A program made the position numbers and the translations under genes. From Hamiltosporidium tvaerminnensis (Eukaryota; Microsporidia; Dubosqiidae), in the NCBI GenBank assembly GCA_022605425.2, contig JAKIMF020000001.1, positions 2,172,501 to 2,236,500 on the forward strand: DNA of 64,000 nucleotides. Reading direction: 5' to 3'. Below the pieces are notes generated by a model. That model searched no databases. It was not told the origin of the DNA and saw nothing but the letters and a program-made list of their open reading frames with translations. Shown piece by piece: positions 10,774 through 20,744 of this stretch. The first letter of the stretch is position 1. The number at the start of each line of letters is the position of its first letter.

Positions 10774-13700
10774 TTATTTAATAAAATTCTGGGTTAAAAT
10801 ATTTTTTACCATTTTTTACATGTTTTCTTCTACCTCTTTAACCACTTTTGTCTCTTCTTCCAAATCCGACTCTTCATTTATGTTATTGGTCGGTTCCTCT
10901 AAAGTGGTTCCTCCTTGTAAAATAAAGGGGGCTTTATATTTTGGTTTAAAATTTTTGGCACCATCTTCCTCTGTTTTCGCTTCTTTTAAAGGGGGTATTG
11001 GTTCCTCATGCATCTCTGATCTCATAATAACACCCATTGACGCTCTCTCCCAGCTCTCTTCGGCATTTAGTCCTGACTCAAGTCCTCTTCGTCGATCAAA
11101 GGAAATAGTTTCGACTGTCTTTTTAAGTACTATAGACTGAATGTATGCTTCTACATTCATGGGTATTTCTAGTCTTTTAAGATGAGATTTATGGTATTTT
11201 GTCACAATACCGTCCCAGGTCATCACATAAGGGATTATCTCAACACTACACTTATAAATAAGGCCCAACTCATTGGCTAGCAGGTCATACTTCCTAAGTT
11301 TTTCAGTTTCAACTATTTGAAGTGAATCTTGGGAAGTGATTCCTACTTCAATGAGTGTTATCTTATTCTTCTTCTTATCTAAAATAAATATGTCTGGTCT
11401 GTTATTCCGAATTTTAACATCAGTTTTAATTCTGGTGTCCACTCTTATCTCTGCATACTCATTATCAAGAATTTCTTGAACTGAGTGGCTCCTTATTCGT
11501 TTTGAAGACTTAAACTTATATCTATTTAGAAGGAGAAGGTGTAGGCATCTAACCACTTCATTATGCCGTCTAGTGTAATCATGGCCTAGCATTTTTTCAC
11601 ATCTAGTTGCTAGATGATCCACAGTCTTACCAGACTTCCCGCAATGTTGACACACACCATCTGCTCCCCAGAATACATTTCTATCCTGGATATAGCAGAA
11701 CACAGCTTCATTTCGTGGCCTAATATTTCCTCTCTTTAGCCATCTTGAGGAGTCACTAACACTCACAAGCTCATTTTTCCTTGCATTATATAACTTTGAA
11801 TGGAGTTTTCGTTTTTCTATTTCGTTATATAGTTTTGCAAGTTGAGCTTCTTCTAAACTTTTCTTAGTGACTTCTTCTGCCAACCTGTACTTTACTTTTA
11901 AGAAGCCTTTTATTAGTGCAAGATGGGTTTTATTATTATTCTCCACCTTGAGGATTGCTGCTCGTCTAGTTGATATTTCTTTACTTTTTTCCAGACAATC
12001 CAAGAGTTGCAGAAGCATATGTTCGCTTCGCAACTCAACACTATGTAGGCCTCTTCCAAGTTCTGTTCTAGGAAGATACAACCGCTCTTTACATCCTGGG
12101 CGGAGATGTATCTTATTTTTAACCAACACCGCACGCACTGCATCATCTAACTTAGAGAAGTCAGCCGGTTCAAGTCGAAGTACTCCTATGTGGTAGTTGA
12201 TTAACGATATCGCATGTTGATTAATTGCAGAAAATAAATTTTTTGCATTTAATCTAGTGTGACAAAGTCTTTCAACTCTTGATATAAGTTTGCTCTGTAC
12301 TTCTTCAAATGAGCTACGTGTTGGGATTCCTCTGCTATCTTCTATTATTCCTAAATATTTGTAAACACTAACACCTTCTAGAAGAGTAGCAGTATCTTCA
12401 CAACACGTATCATTTGTGGCTGACTTCTCTTTGTTAATCTCTAAGCCAATCACCTTTAAAAATTCCTTTGCCTCGCCTGTCATAGCACTCAATGTGGAGC
12501 TGTCTTTTGCAAGGAGCTTAAGATCATCAATAAACAAGAGATGATTAGTAGAATGGGATTCTGCATCTGTTTGTACTGTCACTTTTGTGTATTTTTCATT
12601 AAGCTTTCGGCTTAATGGATCCATACACAACACAAATAACAAAGGTGACAGACTATCTCCTTGCAGGATCCCTCTATCAATCTTCTTGCTCATGATTTTT
12701 TCAGGCCCTACTGATATATCAATTTTCCATTTTGATATAATTACCTTAATAAATTTCAGGATCCAATCAGGTAAATTAAGGTTTTCAATGCATTGAGTTA
12801 AATAAGCATGATCTATTGAATCATAAGCTTTTTTAACATCAATCCATGTTGCCTTAAGATTGTTTCCGTACTCTTTATTTAAGGCAATATTCAGTAGAGC
12901 CTGCTCTTTCGCTCCCTGCACACCTCTTACCGCCCCTAGTTGGTTCTCTGCAAGCAACCCTCGCCTTTCCACTTCAAGTTGAACGACTTTCGTTACACAC
13001 TTTGTCGTTAACTTATAGAGGTTGGACATACAAGTGATTGGCCTGTAGTCAGAGCCTCTTCGTGGAATTCCTTTCGGTATCAAATACGTAAGCCCGCAGT
13101 AAAACCAATCAGCTTGAGGTGTTCCTTCTAAACATATAACTTTCACAATATCATAAAGATATTTGTGAAGAGTTGTAAGTTTCTTAATGAAAAAATTGTA
13201 AATACCATCAATTCCAGCAGCTTTCCAATTAGGGAGCCAATTAATGATATTCACAAATTCATCAAGTGAAGGAAACGTGGTCGGATGATTATCTGATACA
13301 AATGGAATCAAATAATCATCGTACGTGACTGTGTCATCATTTTTGTTCCACATTGTAGACCAAAAACTCACAATTTCATCACGGCTAACCACATGCTCGG
13401 ATTCCAAACGCTCAGATAACCCACGATAAAATCGACCTCGGAAAAGCTCAAACATACGATTCTCTTTTCGGAATTGCTTCCTACTTTCATGCATCGTAAT
13501 TTTTTTCTCGTAAACATTCAAAGACTCATTCTTCTTAACTAAAGCCTCAGAAAGATCAGTTACGCTGCTCAAGTTTAAATTAAACTCTCGCATGATTTTC
13601 TTAAGGCTCTTCGTTTCCGAAGTGGAGAGCTTTTCCTGCTTACGAGCCTTCTCGAGAAGATCTTTGGAAAGTACTAACTTAGAAATTTTACTTTCTATGT

Positions 13701-14584
13701 TTTCCTTCCAAGCGGATCTAGGCTTTTCTTTGCGTGTTGCCTCGTCATAGCATACCTGCGCAGCTTGCATGATATACGCGGCTTCCGTAATTGACTCAGG
13801 TACATGAGCTCCTGCATATTCACCGACTACTCGATTAATGAGATCCAGAACTTTACTATCAACCAATTCATTTGGATGTTTTCTAGTTCGGACCACTACT
13901 TTTCCAATTTCGTTCTCAGAGATTTCTTTGATTTTACTCAAGAATTTATCTCTCAGGTTTATGTACTCCGTGGTGTCGGTCAAGGTGCATGTATCAGCGA
14001 GACAAGTGGCGATTCTACGTCGCTCTCCATTCTCTTCTGATTTTACATCCTTTCCCATCTCACTTTGTGCCAATTTTTTTAACACTTCGAGAGTTTCAGT
14101 GCAGCCGAATTTCTCATTATAGTACCTGTGAAGCTCTGTCCAGCCATTTCTTGGCATTCTTTCAAACCTTGTCTGTACTGCAAAAAAAACAATTCGAGGC
14201 CATTCCTTCGGGTCGGCTGTTACGGAATCGAATATCGTCCGCAATGCCATTAGCCTGTTACCTTCCGGAATAGCTAGAGTACAGGGGCTTGTCATGTCGT
14301 ACGATGGCTCGCACGCAGAGACTTCAACCGAAGAGGGAACTGGTGCATTAGGCGAAGGTAAGGTGTCAAGCCCACTATTTTGCATTTTACTGCATGTTTG
14401 GCTTGGTGGTGGAGGTGTTATTGTTGTGTAGGAGGAGGAAGGTAGGGGAATCGCCGGTGGGTGTAGCTTACATTTTTGTATCTCACTATCACTCTTTTTC
14501 ACCTCATCAGCGTCGTTTGCAGCCTTTATTTTGGTATTATTCGATATTTCGCTGCTAACATTTTTCTTTCTACCCATTAATTCT
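10774..14584 (-). mobile_element. Intact R2/R4(Dong)-like non-LTR retrotransposon with restriction-like endonuclease
   Basis: The element is bounded by the 13-bp duplication ATCCGTGGCTATA, giving a length of 3811 bp. It holds one long ORF. Its 3' UTR is about 40 bp and ends AACCCAGAATTTTATTAAAT, shared with the 3' ends at 30336, 44300, 50800 and 62227. Its 5' UTR is only about 7 nt (AGAATTA before the ATG), so it seems to carry no promoter of its own upstream of the ORF. Variable-length target duplications and 5' truncation of other copies fit target-primed reverse transcription. The insertion is 108 bp upstream of the UTP10 start codon and oriented away from it. Confidence 0.9.
10816..14577 (-). 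CDS. Retrotransposon polyprotein: reverse transcriptase, zinc knuckle, restriction-like endonuclease
   Basis: The single 1253-residue protein would nick target DNA and copy the element RNA onto it. The N-terminal 90 residues are Lys- then Pro/Ser-rich with no zinc finger or Myb motif, unlike R2 proper. The reverse transcriptase lies around residues 470-760, with LIPKGIPRRGSDYRPITCMS, IDVKKAYDSIDHAYL near 577, ILQGDSLSPLLFVLCMDP, and FIDD near 682 as the catalytic Asp pair. A C-x2-C-x8-H-x4-C knuckle (CQHCGKSGKTVDHLATRC) is at about 974-992. The endonuclease follows, with RPD near 1057 and LIEVGI near 1077. These features and the LYKLTTKCV and VQGAKEQA words suggest the R4/Dong side of the R2 group. 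The ORF is unbroken, so this copy may be active. The tail (1170-1253) is acidic and Pro/Glu-rich. Confidence 0.92.
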   Translation of the reverse strand: MGRKKNVSSEISNNTKIKAANDADEVKKSDSEIQKCKLHPPAIPLPSSSYTTITPPPPSQTCSKMQNSGLDTLPSPNAPVPSSVEVSACEPSYDMTSPCTLAIPEGNRLMALRTIFDSVTADPKEWPRIVFFAVQTRFERMPRNGWTELHRYYNEKFGCTETLEVLKKLAQSEMGKDVKSEENGERRRIATCLADTCTLTDTTEYINLRDKFLSKIKEISENEIGKVVVRTRKHPNELVDSKVLDLINRVVGEYAGAHVPESITEAAYIMQAAQVCYDEATRKEKPRSAWKENIESKISKLVLSKDLLEKARKQEKLSTSETKSLKKIMREFNLNLSSVTDLSEALVKKNESLNVYEKKITMHESRKQFRKENRMFELFRGRFYRGLSERLESEHVVSRDEIVSFWSTMWNKNDDTVTYDDYLIPFVSDNHPTTFPSLDEFVNIINWLPNWKAAGIDGIYNFFIKKLTTLHKYLYDIVKVICLEGTPQADWFYCGLTYLIPKGIPRRGSDYRPITCMSNLYKLTTKCVTKVVQLEVERRGLLAENQLGAVRGVQGAKEQALLNIALNKEYGNNLKATWIDVKKAYDSIDHAYLTQCIENLNLPDWILKFIKVIISKWKIDISVGPEKIMSKKIDRGILQGDSLSPLLFVLCMDPLSRKLNEKYTKVTVQTDAESHSTNHLLFIDDLKLLAKDSSTLSAMTGEAKEFLKVIGLEINKEKSATNDTCCEDTATLLEGVSVYKYLGIIEDSRGIPTRSSFEEVQSKLISRVERLCHTRLNAKNLFSAINQHAISLINYHIGVLRLEPADFSKLDDAVRAVLVKNKIHLRPGCKERLYLPRTELGRGLHSVELRSEHMLLQLLDCLEKSKEISTRRAAILKVENNNKTHLALIKGFLKVKYRLAEEVTKKSLEEAQLAKLYNEIEKRKLHSKLYNARKNELVSVSDSSRWLKRGNIRPRNEAVFCYIQDRNVFWGADGVCQHCGKSGKTVDHLATRCEKMLGHDYTRRHNEVVRCLHLLLLNRYKFKSSKRIRSHSVQEILDNEYAEIRVDTRIKTDVKIRNNRPDIFILDKKKNKITLIEVGITSQDSLQIVETEKLRKYDLLANELGLIYKCSVEIIPYVMTWDGIVTKYHKSHLKRLEIPMNVEAYIQSIVLKKTVETISFDRRRGLESGLNAEESWERASMGVIMRSEMHEEPIPPLKEAKTEEDGAKNFKPKYKAPFILQGGTTLEEPTNNINEESDLEEETKVVKEVEENM

Positions 14585-14597
14585 ATCCGTGGCTATA
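14585..14597. repeat. Target-site duplication, copy at the 5' end of the intact retrotransposon
   Basis: Exact match to 10761-10773 (ATCCGTGGCTATA). Confidence 0.85.
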
Positions 14598-14650
14598 ATT
14601 GTAGAAGAAAATATGTAAAAGAAGGGGATATATTTTTAACCCAGAATTTA
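14598..14650 (+). mobile_element. Short 3'-end remnant of the retrotransposon in opposite orientation
   Basis: GTAGAAGAAAATATGTAAAA and then TTTTTAACCCAGAATTT match the extreme 3' end of the element (C-terminal codons, stop and 3' UTR, as at 44235-44285), here on the plus strand. It lies head-to-head with the intact minus-strand copy and directly upstream of UTP10. It is either a strongly 5'-truncated insertion or part of a rearranged junction. Confidence 0.65.
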
Positions 14651-14691
14651 CATTTTACTTTTTTTAAATAAAATATTTGTTAACCGTTAAA

Positions 14692-17600
14692 ATGCTTAGA
14701 AGACAATTAGAATGTATAAAGCAAAAACGAAAAACGTCAGAGATAAGATCAAAACCATTTATTACATTTAAAGATGTTACTGACATGGATGATGAAACAT
14801 TATTAGAACAAATACCTATCGAAACTGAATTTACAACATATAAAAGTCTTGGATATAACCGACAACATAATACGTTGGAAGAAGAAAATTTTATTTGTCA
14901 AAAACTTTCACAGTTTATTAAATCGTTACATCACAAAATGAATATTGAAAATATTGAATATTTATTCGATTTTTTAATTAGAAAATACTGTATTGACACT
15001 TTTAATTCCAGAGACTTGGTATTTTTACTTTTACCGTATCAAAAATATTATGATAAAGTTGTAAAACTAAGTGAAAAATTTCATACTATTGATTCTTTTA
15101 TACATCAAAATACATATTCTTTGATATTTTTTGGTCATGAATGTCTAAGAAATATAGATTTTTTTGATTTTTTTATTACGTATTTTGAATTTTACGATGT
15201 TTTAAAAAATTTTATTGATGGTGTCTATTTTGAAATTTTAAAAAGTAATATTTGTATTAAGAATTACCATGCATTGAGATTATTTGAATCTCTCAAGTTT
15301 TTCGCTTCTTATGGTGAAATTGAAATTTCAAAAGAAATTTTTAAAAAATTTAGCAAAGAACTTCTACCGTTTAAATGTAAAATTGAAATTATTTTTAGTA
15401 ATTGGGAAAATAAATTTAATAAAATAGCTGATGAAGAAGAAAAAACTAATTTTGCTACTAAAAATGGTTTAAATAATATAAAAAATAATTTTGGAAAGAC
15501 AGAAGAATTTGACGATTCAAAAAGCCAAAATATTTTTAATGAAAATGAAATTTCTGAAAAAGAGATAAAAGGTTTAAAAAATGAAGAATCCATTGAGTTC
15601 GAATTGTATTTGGTAAATAAAAAAGATAGAGAATTTGTTTATAATTTAAAAAAACTTATCAAGTATTTTGAATGGATTTATGAACATGAAAACTATGGAA
15701 TAGAAGATACTTCATATAACAACGATGAATATAATTTTTGTTTGTATCTGTTTTCCAAAAAAAATATTTATTCAGAACTTAAAATATCAGATTTAAGAAA
15801 TATTGAAGACTTATTTACACACATGAAGGATAAAATATTTGTTATAAGAAAGCTTTTAACTAAATTTTCGTATAAAAATTTGGAATTTCTAATCAAGTAT
15901 CTGAAAAAAGACGAACTTATAGTTTTTGTTTCTATGTGTGATGATGCAAACGAAATAATAAATTTGATGACTAATGAAAACCATGAGGATATTCTAAAGA
16001 AGATGAGAAGAACAATATTTGTTAAAAATTTGGTTTCAGTTTTTAAAAAATCTTTAGAATTTAAAAATTTTTCAATTATTTATTTTGAAGATTATATTAC
16101 CAATTTGTGTATTAAAGAATGTTTAGACTTTTCTAGAAACGATATTTTTTCGTACAATTTATTGAATTTATGTAAAGAAAAGAAAATTTCAATCGTTCAT
16201 GAAATTCTTGAATTAGATTTTATTAATGAATTATTTTTGGAGTATGTTTTATACAATGAAGAAGATTTATCATTAGACTCTAAAAAAAGAATTTTCGAAA
16301 TTTACAAGAACAGATCTCATAACAAAAAACTACAAACTGCTTTTAATTTTTTTATACTTAAAGAAACAAATATAGAATTTTTAAATCAAATTTTGAATTG
16401 GTTTATTGATATGGAATTTGAAATTACAAGTATAATTGAGATTTTAAGAAAAAACTTATATTTGATAAATTCAAATACTTTACTCAAACTCTTAAAAATC
16501 AATAAATTCAGAAAAGATATTTTATTTGTTACAGAAAAACTTATTCATGAAAATTCTGAAAATATTTTGCTTCTATTAGAAACCAAGAATATAAAAATTG
16601 CAAAAGAAATTATTTCTAAAATGAATTTAATAAATTTCTTAGAATCTTTAAGTATTACCTTTTTCTTCAAAAATTTTGATTTTATAAAGGATTTAATTAT
16701 AGAAAAGAGTAGAAAAGAAGACACATTATTTTTTCTAAAAAAGTCATTTGAGATTTATAAAAATAAAGAATTAGTAATTTACAAAGAAAATATATCAAAT
16801 ATATTTTTAAATGAAAAATATTTAAATAAAAACTTGATATATTTTATTGAAACAGAAAATTGGGAATTCATTAAACCGTTGGTACTTCAAGGAATTAAAA
16901 TACACAAAGAAATAGTAGATTTACATTTTGATTATTTAATTTTTGAATATGGAATTATTAATACAGAAACATATTATTTGCTTCTTATTTTGAATAATTT
17001 AATAGAACCAAAAAATTTAGAATTGAATGTGCTTCATAAAATTTTAGAAAAAAATGATATCAATTGTCTTCTCACAGCACATTTTATATTTTTATTGGGA
17101 TTAAAACATAATTTAGATATTTTGAGTATTTTAAATAAAATAATTGATAAGATAGTTTTTATTGAAGAAAACGATAAAATAGTATTTTGGTTGATAAACC
17201 GTTATAGAAATGTACTTGCACCACATCTACAATTATTTATATCTTTAGTTTACAAAGATACTGAATTTCATGAATATTTAATTTTATTGAATTACAAAAT
17301 TGTTATTAGGGAAATCGTAAGAATGAAGGAATTGTCGAATGACACTGATTTTATTTCTTTATTTACAAAATATTTAAAAAATATAACAATCGATGATCAT
17401 AAAACTGTAATTTCGATGATTGATTTTTTAAAAAACAGAAATGAACCATTTTGTTGTGATTTGAACACATATTTTTTAATATCTGTTTCTGAAATAGTAA
17501 ATGAGGAAACAAAATTAATTATTCAAAAATTTGTGCAAGAAATGTATGAATATGATGTTTATCATTTCTACGGTATTATGGATCATGTGATCGTTAATGA

Positions 17601-18072
17601 TAAATGTTTTTGGTATTTTGATCCATTCTTTGAAGAATCATTGGAAAGTTTAAAAAACAATCAACTTTATGTGACTAATGCTCTTTCAAATTATTTGAAA
17701 TATGCAAAATCAATAGCCTTGGAATATAACGAAATACTAAATATTCTTAGTGTTTATTTTGATCGTAATTATGATGAATGTGTGATAAATTGTATTGTTA
17801 GTATACTTAACCACGCTAGAAATACTACGATATCTTTAGATTTTAATCTGAGTATTTTAAAGAAACTTAAATCAACACAAAATTTAAAATATATTAAAAT
17901 TTTAGGTTTTTTATATAAAAATGTGATAAATTACAATGAATGTATCAATCAAAGTATTCCATATTTTAGTATTATAATTAATCGAGGCTCTGATGAAATT
18001 AAAAGCAAAATGGATGAATTATTTGTTGTAATAGAAAATCTTACAGGAAAAACAATATATTCACTTTTCTAA
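14692..18072 (+). CDS. UTP10: U3 snoRNP-associated protein 10 (UTP10/HEATR1 homologue)
   Basis: UTP10 is a HEAT-repeat scaffold of the t-UTP subcomplex of the small-subunit processome in the nucleolus, needed for rDNA transcription and early pre-rRNA processing. The N-terminal signature is visible: after a short basic segment, YLFDFLIRKYCIDTFNSRDL then VFLLLPYQKYY (about 90-125) corresponds to the WLIRRFRIHEYN...FLPYH block of the family. The remainder is all-helical with repeated Leu/Ile/Phe pairs, as expected for HEAT repeats. The region at 270-310 is an acidic, Lys/Glu/Asn-rich linker. The product is 1126 residues against about 1770 in yeast. I choose the ATG at 14692; the frame extends a few codons upstream only through a TTG. 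CCGTT lies just before the start. Remnant retroelement sequence fills the presumed promoter. Confidence 0.8.
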   Translation: MLRRQLECIKQKRKTSEIRSKPFITFKDVTDMDDETLLEQIPIETEFTTYKSLGYNRQHNTLEEENFICQKLSQFIKSLHHKMNIENIEYLFDFLIRKYCIDTFNSRDLVFLLLPYQKYYDKVVKLSEKFHTIDSFIHQNTYSLIFFGHECLRNIDFFDFFITYFEFYDVLKNFIDGVYFEILKSNICIKNYHALRLFESLKFFASYGEIEISKEIFKKFSKELLPFKCKIEIIFSNWENKFNKIADEEEKTNFATKNGLNNIKNNFGKTEEFDDSKSQNIFNENEISEKEIKGLKNEESIEFELYLVNKKDREFVYNLKKLIKYFEWIYEHENYGIEDTSYNNDEYNFCLYLFSKKNIYSELKISDLRNIEDLFTHMKDKIFVIRKLLTKFSYKNLEFLIKYLKKDELIVFVSMCDDANEIINLMTNENHEDILKKMRRTIFVKNLVSVFKKSLEFKNFSIIYFEDYITNLCIKECLDFSRNDIFSYNLLNLCKEKKISIVHEILELDFINELFLEYVLYNEEDLSLDSKKRIFEIYKNRSHNKKLQTAFNFFILKETNIEFLNQILNWFIDMEFEITSIIEILRKNLYLINSNTLLKLLKINKFRKDILFVTEKLIHENSENILLLLETKNIKIAKEIISKMNLINFLESLSITFFFKNFDFIKDLIIEKSRKEDTLFFLKKSFEIYKNKELVIYKENISNIFLNEKYLNKNLIYFIETENWEFIKPLVLQGIKIHKEIVDLHFDYLIFEYGIINTETYYLLLILNNLIEPKNLELNVLHKILEKNDINCLLTAHFIFLLGLKHNLDILSILNKIIDKIVFIEENDKIVFWLINRYRNVLAPHLQLFISLVYKDTEFHEYLILLNYKIVIREIVRMKELSNDTDFISLFTKYLKNITIDDHKTVISMIDFLKNRNEPFCCDLNTYFLISVSEIVNEETKLIIQKFVQEMYEYDVYHFYGIMDHVIVNDKCFWYFDPFFEESLESLKNNQLYVTNALSNYLKYAKSIALEYNEILNILSVYFDRNYDECVINCIVSILNHARNTTISLDFNLSILKKLKSTQNLKYIKILGFLYKNVINYNECINQSIPYFSIIINRGSDEIKSKMDELFVVIENLTGKTIYSLF

Positions 18073-18204
18073 TAAAAAAATGCGTAATTAATTTAATAAA
18101 TTATTCTACTAATTTCTATGGTTTTTTCTTTTTACATTCTCTTCCTAAGTTTTCCTTTTAAACTCTAAATTGTTTTTTTAATAATCTCACGTCCATTAAA
18201 AATA

Positions 18205-18885
18205 TTGTCAATGTTATTTTTGTTTTCATGACATTAATTCAGTTCTAGGTTTAACATAAATAACAACACCCTGTAATACCATCGGTATTTTCTACGATAC
18301 CCTATATCCCAAAAATTTTACTCTAAAGATGTGTACAACTCAATTAATATGTTAATTAATTGTTCGAAGTCCATTAATGTACGAATTTAGTACGCTTACA
18401 AGTCTAAAATACCTTGAGTGCCTATTTTAAATACCGGCATTCCCACTTGTTCTGCTGTTTCTGAACCCAATAAAATTTCATTTATGATATATGTCGATGA
18501 ATTCCTGAATCTCACATAAAAGCTGCATGTCGTATCTACATATGTAATATGCTACATGGTCTTTTAAGGTGTATGCTTTTCTGTATCTCTTATACCCATA
18601 GTCTTCTAATCTGTGTGAGCGAGACTAAATTTCGATGCTTGTGGATGGTAATTACCTACAAGTTGGGTATTTTTTTGAATCCAGGTAAAGCAAAAACTAC
18701 AAACATACTTTTTAAAAAGAAATTTTATTATTTTATAGACCATCTCTTTCCTATACAAATTCCATGAAATAACGGAAAATATAATCTAAATTATATTCCA
18801 AAAGAATCTCAACAATGATTTCATGAAAATTTCATCATATCGTGGGTAAAAAAATAAATTTTAGTGTGAATATTCTTACTCTATC
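18205..18885 (+). repeat. Dispersed repeat family B, copy 2 (decayed)
   Basis: Begins TTTGTTTTCATGACATTAAT, then CAGTTCTAGGTTTAACATAA and ATACCATCGGTATTTTC, and later CATTCCCACTTGTTCTG and TGGTAATTACCTACAAGTTG. Order and spacing match the copies at 8715 and 22565, with several deletions. It lies 130 bp after the UTP10 stop. Confidence 0.7.
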
Positions 18886-19298
18886 CAAACCTTACAAAAA
18901 AGTGTGAAAAAAGACTTTAAAAATAGGTAAAATATAGCTATCGTAAAATATTGACTTTAAAGCATACAAAATAGTTAATTGTTGTAAAAATATTTACTTA
19001 AACCAACAAAATAACATCTGAAATAGGATCTAGCCTAATTAATTTATGATATACGATTAATAGAATATTATAAAAATCTTATTAATATTCTATAAATATA
19101 AGACTATAGTTTAAGAAATATACTGGTAATATAAAACATATGTTTTATAATGTAAGTAATTCTATGCTTTTAGATGCGTCGAAACGTGGCATGTGTCATA
19201 TGACGTAATTTTAATTCGTTTAATTTCAGGAATCAATGTATGAAACACTTTTACATCGGGTAATGTTTCAGGGAAAAATATAAAAATAGACAATCCGA
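18886..19298. other. Upstream region of the 19.3-kb secreted-protein gene
   Basis: AT-rich with no open frame. GGG words occur at 19257-19260 and 19271-19273, 25 to 45 nt before the ATG, and could be the start-proximal signal, but they are less clear than in the housekeeping genes. Confidence 0.3.
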
Positions 19299-19736
19299 AT
19301 GCTACAAATGAAAACATTCGCAATATTTTTATTGTCTTTTCTAGTTTTATTTAAACAGTACTTAGCTTCTGCAGCTGAAGGCGGAGCAGAAGGTGAAGCC
19401 ACAGGAGCTGAATCCGGTGGTGAAGAGGGATCTGAAGCAAAAAAAGAAGGTGAAGATAAAAAGGAGGATTGCCTTACACCGGGGACTATAAAGGGAATAG
19501 AGCCCGGGAAGGCAGTTATTTGTCCGAAACCAGGAGGACCTGTTGAAAAAGACAAAAATATTCCAGAAAAACCATTTGGAACAAAAACTGAAAATCCCGG
19601 AACTACCCCACCTGTGAGAAAAACTGAAAGTACCTTAGATAAATCCTCTGGTGACAAGGCATCCAAGGAAGGTGGTGATTCTGAAGGAGGTGGTGATAAG
19701 GCAGCTTCAGGAGGAGAAGGTGAAGAAGCTGCTTGA
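19299..19736 (+). CDS. Secreted acidic low-complexity protein with a short Cys-containing motif
   Basis: The 145-residue product starts with a signal peptide, best read from the second ATG at 19308 (KTFAIFLLSFLVLFKQYLASA), with likely cleavage before AEGG. A Gly/Glu/Ala/Ser-rich segment follows (25-55), then a short ordered part DCLTPGTIKGIEPGKAVICP, then a Pro/Lys stretch and a Gly/Glu/Ser-rich C-terminus (GDSEGGGDKAASGGEGEEAA). GC content is above that of the neighbours. The central part parallels the C-terminal part of the secreted protein at 38861 (C, then G-x-I-x3-PG-x2-V-x-C). The composition resembles spore-wall or polar-tube proteins of microsporidia, but I recognise no named family. 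Confidence 0.7.
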   Translation: MLQMKTFAIFLLSFLVLFKQYLASAAEGGAEGEATGAESGGEEGSEAKKEGEDKKEDCLTPGTIKGIEPGKAVICPKPGGPVEKDKNIPEKPFGTKTENPGTTPPVRKTESTLDKSSGDKASKEGGDSEGGGDKAASGGEGEEAA

Positions 19737-19739
19737 AAT

Positions 19740-20740
19740 AAAAAATTATTTTCAGTATAAAAATATATCTTATAACATTTTTTAATCGATTAATTTGTAA
19801 TAACACATATTATTAAGAAAATCAAAACTGTATTTTCATTTTTCGGAATTAAATTATCTATTTTATTGAAATTTTTTTATAAAATTGATTTTTTTCAAAC
19901 AACCAAATATCCATTCTAAAATACATTTTTTTTCTTTTTATGTGGAAGCATTTTACTTTTTGTATATTTTTACTCCAATTAGATAAATTTTGCTTTTTTA
20001 ATAAAATTTAAGGAAAAAGTATTATTTTAAAAATATTTTTTATTTCCATATCAAACGAAATATCTTTTTTAGTGTATAACAGCAAAAAAGCATAATTTTC
20101 ATTATTCTATTATGTTTAAGCAAGATTTAATTGTTCATAATTAGTCTTAAGTTGAAAAGAAAAGAACAAGAAGATCATCATACAATGAATTTTTGTAATA
20201 ATAAGCTACAAGAACCATTTAGAAAACTGTTAAGCTTTCGAAGTGAATAAAGGAAATGAAATAAGTAGGAATTTTATTCTAAATTTATTTTGAGTTGGTA
20301 ATATATGACTAAACTCTAATTAGACGTACATAATTTTATAACCAATAGACAAATGAATATTTTCTCACTATGATTGAGTCAATTAAAGTATTTTAGAATC
20401 ATAATATATGAATAACTTTAATTATTTATATTATATGTTAATATTTGTGATTTTCTTAAATAATTTCTTCCAGAATATTGTTAGCTGTGTGAAATCTATT
20501 TCGAAGACAAATCAAATATCTTAATACTAAAGATATATTTTAATATGCATCTAAAATTAATTCAAAGTTCTTTAATCTATATATTCATCTTAACATTTCA
20601 AAGGAGAAATTTAACTAAATTGGACTTGTTTTCTTGCAAAATGATAGTTTAAAAAATGGATTAAGATATCGAATAGTGAGAAGATGTACTATTATATTAA
20701 ATTTAGGCTGTTCAAACATTAATTTCTATATAAAACCCAC
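19740..20740. other. AT-rich intergenic stretch, no gene seen
   Basis: Homopolymer-rich with stops in all frames and no recognisable motif. Confidence 0.3.
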
Positions 20741-20744
20741 TTAC

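Noticed and set aside
13804-14273. Plus-strand frames inside the intact retrotransposon, repeated on the minus strand at 63187-63622
   Set aside because: They lie antisense to the conserved retrotransposon ORF and exist in both copies only because the copies are nearly identical.
14677-14691. TTG start for UTP10 and similar upstream TTG or GTG starts at 33442, 54651 and 56345
   Set aside because: Each frame has an ATG a few codons later, two of them with a CCC or GGG motif next to it, and non-ATG starts are not expected here.
15309-15593. Minus-strand frame inside UTP10
   Set aside because: Antisense shadow of the Lys/Glu/Asn-rich linker of the real gene.
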